Source: an uncultured Prevotellaceae bacterium | GTDB taxonomy: Bacteria; Bacteroidota; Bacteroidia; Bacteroidales; Muribaculaceae | DNA length: 16,452 nt | Direction: 5' to 3' | Assembly: GCA_937904375.1 (NCBI GenBank) | Contig: CALDIG010000076.1 | Coordinates: forward strand, 1 to 16,452 | Part shown: positions 5,929 to 11,065 of the stretch, piece after piece | Layout of the letters: each line of letters begins with the position of its first letter | How positions within the stretch are numbered: the stretch's first letter is position 1 | Notes under the pieces: model-generated | What the model was told of the DNA's origin: nothing | Database searches by the model: none | Seen by the model: the letters and a program-made list of their open reading frames with translations, nothing else | Position numbers and translations under genes: made by a program

Positions 5929-5940
5929 TTTATCAAATAG

Positions 5941-6687
5941 TTATAGTTTGTTTTTAATGTTTTCGTTAAGCACAATTTTGCGCAAAAACCGAATTTGGTC
6001 TGCAAAGTAAATACTTTTTTCTGGAAAATTCAAATTTATGCTCTCAATAATTTCAAGAGCTTTATAATATTTATGACGAGCGATGTACATTTTAGCCAGA
6101 CTCTCGCTTAGCATGGAGCTATCATTTTGGGTGGATTCTTCCACTGTGTCGTGTGCCACTTGCTTCACTTCTTCCTGCTCGATGTGATGTTTCACTTGAG
6201 GGGCGGCGGCAATGGTCTCCTGTTCGTGCCGGCGAGAGTGTGCGATAAAGCTGTCGATAAGCTCATCTTCCTTGTCGGCGGTGCCTGGTGAGTTGGCGGC
6301 ATGCTGTGCTGCGAGGATGTCGGCATAGTCGGGTGTGGGGTTGAAGATGGCGTTGCTCAAAGCGTCAATCTCCTTTTGGTTGCTGCCGCCAGCAAAAGTG
6401 TTGAGGAAGAGGTCTATAGCCTCCTCGGCATTGGGCGACGCAGAGTCTTCGGTGGGGTAGAAGTTGGCAAAAGGTGCTGGCGCTTTCCCCACCACTATGG
6501 CGAGGTCACGGCGGTCGGGACTCATCACGGCAAGGTGCTGCATGGCGTCGTCGTCACCGCTGTGCTTGAGCAGTAAGAGCAATGGCAAGACGAAGTAAGG
6601 ATAACGCTGCCTCGCCTCGTCAACCCACTGCTGCTCAGGCATCTTGCCCTCGCTAAGCATCTTCTCTATGTCGTTAAAAAGATTCAA
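5941..6687 (-). CDS. TPR-like hypothetical protein of the lptE-secG cluster
   Basis: The product is 248 residues and not assigned to a named family. The N-terminal part (about 1-40) is helical with RYPYFVLPLLLLLKH. The centre (about 70-180) is Ala/Glu/Gln-rich and probably disordered. The C-terminal part (about 190-248), with SLAKMYIARHKYYKALEIIESI and NLNFPEKSIYFADQIRFL, looks like a single TPR-type helical hairpin and its capping helix. No signal peptide is seen, so it is probably cytoplasmic. Proteins of this kind sit between lptE and secG in other Bacteroidales, as I recall. The frame opens with TTG at 6685-6687, just after a stop inside the TCTAGA array. An ATG at 6658-6660 (residue 10) is the alternative start. 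A role in envelope assembly is inference from the neighbours. Confidence 0.75.
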   Translation of the reverse strand: MNLFNDIEKMLSEGKMPEQQWVDEARQRYPYFVLPLLLLLKHSGDDDAMQHLAVMSPDRRDLAIVVGKAPAPFANFYPTEDSASPNAEEAIDLFLNTFAGGSNQKEIDALSNAIFNPTPDYADILAAQHAANSPGTADKEDELIDSFIAHSRRHEQETIAAAPQVKHHIEQEEVKQVAHDTVEESTQNDSSMLSESLAKMYIARHKYYKALEIIESINLNFPEKSIYFADQIRFLRKIVLNENIKNKL

Positions 6688-6700
6688 GTTTTGTTGTTTA

Positions 6701-6745
6701 CTAGATTATCTAGATATTCTAGAAATTCTAGAGATTCTAGATTGA
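6701..6745 (+). repeat. CTAGA nonamer array, 5 units
   Basis: Five contiguous 9-nt words: CTAGATTAT, CTAGATATT, CTAGAAATT, CTAGAGATT, CTAGATTGA. The third and fourth words match 4480-4497. TCTAGAAATTCTAGA recurs at 6718-6732. The array lies 14 nt from the probable TTG start of the gene at 5941-6687 and supplies the in-frame stop upstream of it. Confidence 0.85.
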
Positions 6746-6785
6746 GCATTGAGCATTGAGCATTGTGCATTGTGCATTGTGCATT
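6741..6785 (-). repeat. ATGCTCA/ATGCACA heptad array, 6 units
   Basis: Plus-strand words ATTGAGC three times, then ATTGTGC three times, then ATT. On the minus strand this is the ATGCTCA and ATGCACA form of the heptad family. The block-wise order (three of one, three of the other) suggests local expansion. It ends 7 nt from the lptE stop codon. Confidence 0.88.
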
Positions 6786-6792
6786 AAAAAGA

Positions 6793-7302
6793 CTACCAGT
6801 TTCCTACCGTTTGGTTGAAAATGAGATCTACTAGCTCGGCGCTTATCTCTTCGCACAGCTGGTCTTGCACGTCGATGAGCAGCTGGTTGCTGTCGAAGTC
6901 GCGGTAGGCTGAGACGGTGACTTCATTGCTCAAGGCCTCGTTGATGTTGTCGATATACTTGATTCTCACGCTGATGGTGAGTCGTGTGCGTGTGGCATAG
7001 GCATTCTCACCCACCGCCTGTGGCGAGAGGCTGTAGTTGGTGATTTCGCCCTCAAAGCGCAGGTCACTATTGGGAGTGTCGATTTGTCGAAGCCGTGTCT
7101 GCTGTGTCACCACATCTTGCAGCTTGTTTTGAAACAGCTGTTGCAGAGGTGGATAGACTAGTGCAGCACGAATAGGAATGTTGCCAAACGACACCGTCTT
7201 ATATTTGTTGTAGTCGAGTGCTGCTCCGTTGAACTTGTAGCTGATGCACGACTGTGCTATGAGCATGACCAGCAACGCAGTGAGAATCTTGGTGGTGCGC
7301 AT
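6793..7302 (-). CDS. lptE: LptE-like LPS-assembly lipoprotein
   Basis: LptE plugs the LptD barrel in the outer membrane and helps insert lipopolysaccharide. The 169-residue protein starts with a lipoprotein signal (ILTALLVMLIAQSC) with the lipidated Cys at residue 19. ISYKFNGAALDYNKYKTVSF follows, then VYPPLQQLFQNKLQDVV and LRFEGEITNYSLSP, matching LptE-family proteins of Bacteroidota. The start is the ATG at 7300-7302, because it places the lipobox correctly and lies 4 nt after the stop of the activator gene. A longer frame to 7422 would bury the signal peptide and overlap that gene. An array at 6701-6785 separates it from the next gene. The family is diverged from enterobacterial LptE, so the function is by family and context. 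Confidence 0.87.
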   Translation of the reverse strand: MRTTKILTALLVMLIAQSCISYKFNGAALDYNKYKTVSFGNIPIRAALVYPPLQQLFQNKLQDVVTQQTRLRQIDTPNSDLRFEGEITNYSLSPQAVGENAYATRTRLTISVRIKYIDNINEALSNEVTVSAYRDFDSNQLLIDVQDQLCEEISAELVDLIFNQTVGNW

Positions 7303-7306
7303 GATG

Positions 7307-8611
7307 TTATTTACGGTTGTTGCGGTATTCAAGACCATATTCCTTAATCTTGCGGTAGAGTGTGCGCTCGCTGATGCCGAGTTCCTCGGCGGTTTGGCGA
7401 CGACGTCCGTGATTGCGCTCAATGGCGTTGATAATCACTTCTCTCTCGGTGTCTTCGAGAGTCTTGATTTTGTCTTCCTCCACATCGATGGCTGTAGCCT
7501 TTATGTCACTGAAGGAGTGGCGTGATGACTGCTGGCTGCGTGGCGCATTGTCAATCTCGTAATCTTCGGCAACGTTCTGCCACACCATATCGTCGTTGCT
7601 ATGATGAACAGTAGCCAGTTGCGTACTCTGTCGTTGCAGGTCGTTGATATTTGAGCTAAGGTGCATCTTGTTGCCTTGCTGCTTGCCTGCCATAGCTTCT
7701 CTGAGCTCTTGCAGCTCGCTCTGCATCTGCATGATGAGCTTGAAGATGAGCTCGCGCTCCTGGGTGTAGTCGTGCTGAGCTTTGTCATAGACCACGGGCA
7801 GGTTGCCGCTGTGGTTCTTCTGGTTGAGGTATTTCTTCACCACATCGCCGGTGACGATGCCGCTCTCAAATGACGACATCTCACGGATTAGACTTTGCAA
7901 CTCGCGCACGTTGCCGCTCCAGCTAAAGGACATGAGTTGGCGGTAGGCACTCTCGTCAAACATGAGCGGCGGACGGTGCTGCTGCTCGCCGTAGTCGTAG
8001 CTGAACTTTGTGGCGAGCATCTTTATATCCTCGCCGCGCTCGCGCAGGGGCGGCACCTCGATGCGTATGGCGGCGATGCGGTAGAACAGGTCCTCGCGGA
8101 ACTCGCCGGCTTTTACCATCTGAAGCAGGTCTTTGTTGGTGGCGGCGACCACGCGCACGTTGGTCTTGCGCACCTCCGAGGAGCCCACACGCAGGTATTC
8201 CCCCGACTCTAGCACACGCAGCAGTCGAGCCTGAGCATCAAGTGTGAGGTCGGCAACCTCGTCGAGGAAGATTGTGCCGCCGTTGGCCACCTCAAAGTAG
8301 CCGGCGTGCTCTTTCTCGGCATTGGTAAACGACCCCTTCTCATGTCCGAAGAGTTCGCTCGAGATTGTGCCGGCGGGAATGGCACCGCAGTTCACGGCGA
8401 TGTATTTCTTGTGCTTGCGCGGACTGTTGTCGTGTATTATCTTGGGAAAGAACTCCTTACCTGTGCCGTTCTCGCCATTGATGAGCACCGATATGTCGAT
8501 GGGTGCGATGATGAGAGCTCGCTTCACGGCGTTGACCAATGCCAGTGCTGAGCCAATGATGCCGTAGCGCTGCATGGTGGTGCGGATGTCGTTGTCGGTT
8601 ATTTTTGCCAT
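7307..8611 (-). CDS. AAA+/Fis activator of the sigma-54 type, without a receiver domain
   Basis: The 434-residue protein has the architecture of sigma-54 enhancer-binding activators. The AAA+ domain (about 15-240) has Walker A GENGTGKE (46-53), Walker B TIFLDEV (113-119), VRVVAATNKDL, the arginine-finger segment FREDLFYRI (171-179) and WSGNVREL. A Gln-rich linker (about 290-370) follows, then a Fis-type helix-turn-helix (about 388-430, NHGRRRQTAEELGISERTLYR). There is no N-terminal sensor or receiver domain. The loop that contacts sigma-54, usually GAFTGA, reads GSFTNA (93-98). The start is ATG at 8609-8611, overlapping the preceding gene's end by 13 nt; a longer frame to 8884 only reads across that gene. 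LptE follows after 4 nt, so it is in an envelope operon. The target genes are unknown. Confidence 0.9.
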   Translation of the reverse strand: MAKITDNDIRTTMQRYGIIGSALALVNAVKRALIIAPIDISVLINGENGTGKEFFPKIIHDNSPRKHKKYIAVNCGAIPAGTISSELFGHEKGSFTNAEKEHAGYFEVANGGTIFLDEVADLTLDAQARLLRVLESGEYLRVGSSEVRKTNVRVVAATNKDLLQMVKAGEFREDLFYRIAAIRIEVPPLRERGEDIKMLATKFSYDYGEQQHRPPLMFDESAYRQLMSFSWSGNVRELQSLIREMSSFESGIVTGDVVKKYLNQKNHSGNLPVVYDKAQHDYTQERELIFKLIMQMQSELQELREAMAGKQQGNKMHLSSNINDLQRQSTQLATVHHSNDDMVWQNVAEDYEIDNAPRSQQSSRHSFSDIKATAIDVEEDKIKTLEDTEREVIINAIERNHGRRRQTAEELGISERTLYRKIKEYGLEYRNNRK

Positions 8612-9468
8612 TTTTTCAAATTGTAGGTTTGTTGTTTTAAAAATGCGCCTAAATCTTCGGGATTGCTGTATTGTGCCATTGTCTCGGGAGTGATGATGTC
8701 GCCTATCGACACACGGAAGTGGTGGTTGCTCTTGCGAAACACCTCGGCGGGGAGGCGCAGGGTGCGCAAGCGCCAGTCGATCATTCCCAGAGCTACAAAT
8801 TTCCAGCTGTTGTGACCATGGAAATAGATGGGGATGACAGGCACTTTGAGCTTCTGGATGATGCGTATTACCGAGGGCTGCCACTTGCGGTCCTGAATGC
8901 GCATGCCCCAGGTGAGTTTCGATACCGCGCCGGCAGGGAAGAAGCCAAGAGGATGTCCTTGCTTGACGTGGCGCATAGCGTCGGTGATGCCTTTTACTGA
9001 GACGGCGCGCTTCTCGGGGTCGTCACTGGCTAGGGCATCAACTGCTATGAAGCTGGGCCTCAAAGCTCCGATGTTGTTAAGTATCATGTTGACCATAACC
9101 TTAAAGTCGGGCCGGCGGCTTCCCACGATGTCGATGAGTGTCACTCCATCAAGAGCACCGAAGGGGTGGTTAGACACGGTTATGAATGGTCCCTCGGGCA
9201 GGTTGTCGAGTTGCTGCTCGTTGCTGAACTCGATTTTTGCGTCAAGCTCTGTGAGCAGGTTGTGGGCAAAGTCGCGTCCGGGGTGGTCGATATTACGGCT
9301 GTGGAAGTCGTTGGCTTTGTCAACCTTGAGCCAGTGCAGCATCTTGTTGACAAACTTCTCCTTGCCATTAAAGAACGGCGCCACCTTGCGTATGTCGTCG
9401 TAGTCAAGCACCGTGCGCTTAATGGGTTGCTGATTATGGTCGTCTTGTGTTATATCGTTTTCTTTCAT
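8599..9468 (-). CDS. PlsC-like lysophospholipid acyltransferase (putative hemolysin type)
   Basis: The 289-residue protein belongs to the 1-acylglycerol-phosphate acyltransferase fold. The acceptor motif is SNHPFGALDG (about 108-117), in which His and Asp are five residues apart rather than the usual four. Downstream blocks are RRPDFKVMVNMILNNI, LGFFPAGAVSKL (the EGT-like acyl-acceptor block, here FFPAG), and VPVIPIYFHGHNSWKF. This type is often annotated as hemolysin in Bacteroidales and includes the O-acyltransferase of glycine/ornithine lipid synthesis (GlsA/OlsF-like). No N-acyltransferase partner is adjacent, so the substrate is open. The start is ATG at 9466-9468. Its 3' end overlaps the activator gene by 13 nt, suggesting translational coupling. 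A -7 box lies at 9531-9538. Confidence 0.86.
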   Translation of the reverse strand: MKENDITQDDHNQQPIKRTVLDYDDIRKVAPFFNGKEKFVNKMLHWLKVDKANDFHSRNIDHPGRDFAHNLLTELDAKIEFSNEQQLDNLPEGPFITVSNHPFGALDGVTLIDIVGSRRPDFKVMVNMILNNIGALRPSFIAVDALASDDPEKRAVSVKGITDAMRHVKQGHPLGFFPAGAVSKLTWGMRIQDRKWQPSVIRIIQKLKVPVIPIYFHGHNSWKFVALGMIDWRLRTLRLPAEVFRKSNHHFRVSIGDIITPETMAQYSNPEDLGAFLKQQTYNLKKWQK

Positions 9469-9530
9469 TATTTTATTGATTTATAAGGCACTAGGGATGT
9501 ATAATCGTTCCTTGAGGCCTTTTGCGGCTA

Positions 9531-9538
9531 CAAAGATA
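9531..9538 (-). promoter_or_regulatory. -7 box TATCTTTG of the acyltransferase-activator-lptE-secG operon
   Basis: The minus strand reads TATCTTTG, a perfect TAnnTTTG. No TTTG lies at the right distance upstream. The region there is a hairpin (9541-9571), so the -33 side is weak. Transcription would start near 9524 and leave a leader of about 56 nt to the acyltransferase ATG. Confidence 0.55.
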
Positions 9539-9540
9539 CA

Positions 9541-9579
9541 GCAAAAAACTGAAAAAATGTCAGTTTTTTGCTTTTTTTT
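9541..9579 (+). terminator. Terminator-like hairpin, oriented to plus
   Basis: A perfect 12-bp stem pairs 9541-9552 with 9560-9571, with a 7-nt loop, and eight T residues follow at 9572-9579. It would stop plus-strand transcription, yet no plus-strand gene precedes it. On the minus strand the T-rich arm GTTTTTTGC may give only weak termination for the phosphatase transcript. See findings. Confidence 0.6.
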
Positions 9580-9610
9580 AGGCTAGGAATGGCTAAGGAC
9601 CTCAATAACC

Positions 9611-9645
9611 GATTCCCGATCCTCGATCCTTGATTCCCGATAATC
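9611..9645 (+). repeat. GATTCCC heptad array at the phosphatase stop
   Basis: Five contiguous 7-nt words: GATTCCC, GATCCTC, GATCCTT, GATTCCC, GATAATC. The last base of the array is the first plus-strand base of the phosphatase stop codon (9645-9647). Confidence 0.75.
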
Positions 9646-10949
9646 TACTTGAGCCAGTTGACAGTTGTTTTTAGTTTCTGCTGGTAGTAGGGCTTGATGT
9701 CATTCCAGCGGTAGTAGGGGAAGGTATCGGTGTGGAAGGGTAGGGTGGCCTCGTGCTCGTTAAACAGCACCTTCACGAGAATATCGTTATCGGTGTTGCG
9801 GTAGAACACCATTTGGATATTGCACGCCATGGGGAAAATCTCGTAGTTGCGCCAGTGCTCGTGCAGGGTGTTGAGGTCGTTGCAGCTGTAGTTCACGTTA
9901 TCGATTTCTAGCAGACACGCCAGTGGCAGCACGCATGTCTCGTGTCCGAAGCGCAACGCTGCGCCGTGATGGTCACGGTCGGCGATGGCGGCATCGGCAG
10001 TTTCTATCATGTTGTTGAGCAATGCTCTTTCAATAAACGGCATACGGTTACCGCCCTGTGGCGAGTTTGCCCATTGCAGATACCAGTATATGTTCTTAGT
10101 TTTCCATAGCTCATAGATTTCCTCATCGGTGAAATAGGAGAAAAGGTTCATGCCGTCAAAAACGTGGTGGTTCTGGAGACTGCCTGCGATGTCGAACACC
10201 GCCTCCATAAACTTCGCGCTCTTAAACCTGCCGGCAATGGCTGTAGTGTCGTTCACAATCTGATTCATGAAGCGCGAGGCATTGATGCGCGCGTTGAAGA
10301 TGCTGTCGCTGATGTGGCGAATGGCTTTGCGCTGAGGGTTGGCGAGGGTGTCTTCGCCGTAGCCCCACCCCATGTAGTACATGTCGTGGTAGCTGGCGTC
10401 GGTGCTGATGCGAGCATGGGGGTTGAAGGCGCGAATCTCGGCTGTTTCGTTGCCCATCGACAAGATGCAGCGAAACCACACCGTGGAGCGAGCATCGATG
10501 TGTGCATCACCGCCGAACACCTCGGGGAAATTCTCGCACATGCGCCGCGCTATGCCTTGGTGCTGCTCGGCTCCCACGTCGCTTAGGTCGCCGGCTCGTC
10601 CCTGGGCCTCTATAGCCACCATGCGCAAGTTGTCAAGAAGCACCTCTCCCTGCTTTGTCAGTACGCCTTCGTGCTGTAGCTCCTCCAGAGCCTCAACGGG
10701 TTGGTTATAGCTGCTCTGCTTTGTGAGCCATCGGCTGCCGTGACGCCCGTAGTGGTTGATAAAGAACGGCTCATAGCCCTCTGGTGCCGGTGTGAGCTTC
10801 GGCTGCGACGCGCTGGGGAAGGGGTAGGCGTAATGGTTGCTGCCACTACGGTTGTGGTTGGCTGCAAGCTGCTGTTGAGCGAGCTGTGGCTGTGCCATCG
10901 CCATCAGCGAGGCGACACACATTATTAAATATATAAAGACTTTGCGCAT
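9645..10949 (-). CDS. Secreted histidine-type (clade 2) phosphatase, phytase/MINPP-like
   Basis: The 434-residue protein starts with a signal peptide (MRKVFIYLIMCVASLMAMA), so it acts in the periplasm or outside the membrane. Close to the mature N terminus is FINHYGRHGSRW, the RHGxR catalytic motif with His70 as the phospho-acceptor. The second catalytic site is LRFGHETCVLPL (His336-Glu337), which parallels the HAE of multiple inositol polyphosphate phosphatases and the HD of AppA-type acid phosphatases. It should hydrolyse phosphomonoesters; inositol phosphates are a plausible substrate but are inferred from family only. Cysteines are few, unlike disulfide-rich phytases. The start is ATG at 10947-10949. 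Arrays abut both ends: GATTCCC at the stop, and the TCTAGA/heptad module upstream of the start towards mutS. Confidence 0.88.
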   Translation of the reverse strand: MRKVFIYLIMCVASLMAMAQPQLAQQQLAANHNRSGSNHYAYPFPSASQPKLTPAPEGYEPFFINHYGRHGSRWLTKQSSYNQPVEALEELQHEGVLTKQGEVLLDNLRMVAIEAQGRAGDLSDVGAEQHQGIARRMCENFPEVFGGDAHIDARSTVWFRCILSMGNETAEIRAFNPHARISTDASYHDMYYMGWGYGEDTLANPQRKAIRHISDSIFNARINASRFMNQIVNDTTAIAGRFKSAKFMEAVFDIAGSLQNHHVFDGMNLFSYFTDEEIYELWKTKNIYWYLQWANSPQGGNRMPFIERALLNNMIETADAAIADRDHHGAALRFGHETCVLPLACLLEIDNVNYSCNDLNTLHEHWRNYEIFPMACNIQMVFYRNTDNDILVKVLFNEHEATLPFHTDTFPYYRWNDIKPYYQQKLKTTVNWLK

Positions 10950-10970
10950 GACTGTTTTATCGTTTTTTTA

Positions 10971-10989
10971 GAATTTCGAAATTCTAGAT
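10971..10989 (+). repeat. Remnant of the TCTAGA nonamer block
   Basis: Two 9-nt words, GAATTTCGA and AATTCTAGA, lie directly against the heptad array. GAATTTCGAAATTC at 10971-10984 is a perfect 14-bp palindrome. The position and orientation are the same as the blocks at 4461-4505 and 6701-6745, but it is shorter. Confidence 0.6.
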
Positions 10990-11064
10990 TATGCATTGAG
11001 CATTGAGCATTGAGCATTGAGCATTGTGCATTACGCATTGTGCATTACGCATTATGCATTACGC
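10988..11064 (-). repeat. ATGCTCA/ATGCGTA heptad array, 11 units, at the mutS stop
   Basis: Plus-strand words: ATTATGC, four ATTGAGC, ATTGTGC, ATTACGC, ATTGTGC, ATTACGC, ATTATGC, ATTACGC. All fit ATT[AG][ATC]GC, so only two of seven positions vary. The array ends two bases from the mutS stop codon (11066-11068), and the next partial word (ATT) overlaps it. Confidence 0.9.
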
Positions 11065-11065
11065 A

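Noticed and set aside
7303..7422. N-terminal extension of LptE to 7422
   Set aside because: It would place the lipoprotein signal 40 residues inside and overlap the activator's Fis domain. The ATG at 7302 gives a normal lipobox.
8612..8884. N-terminal extension of the AAA+/Fis activator to 8884
   Set aside because: It reads across the acyltransferase 3' end in another frame, with low-complexity Pro/Arg/His sequence. The ATG at 8611 begins directly before the AAA+ domain.
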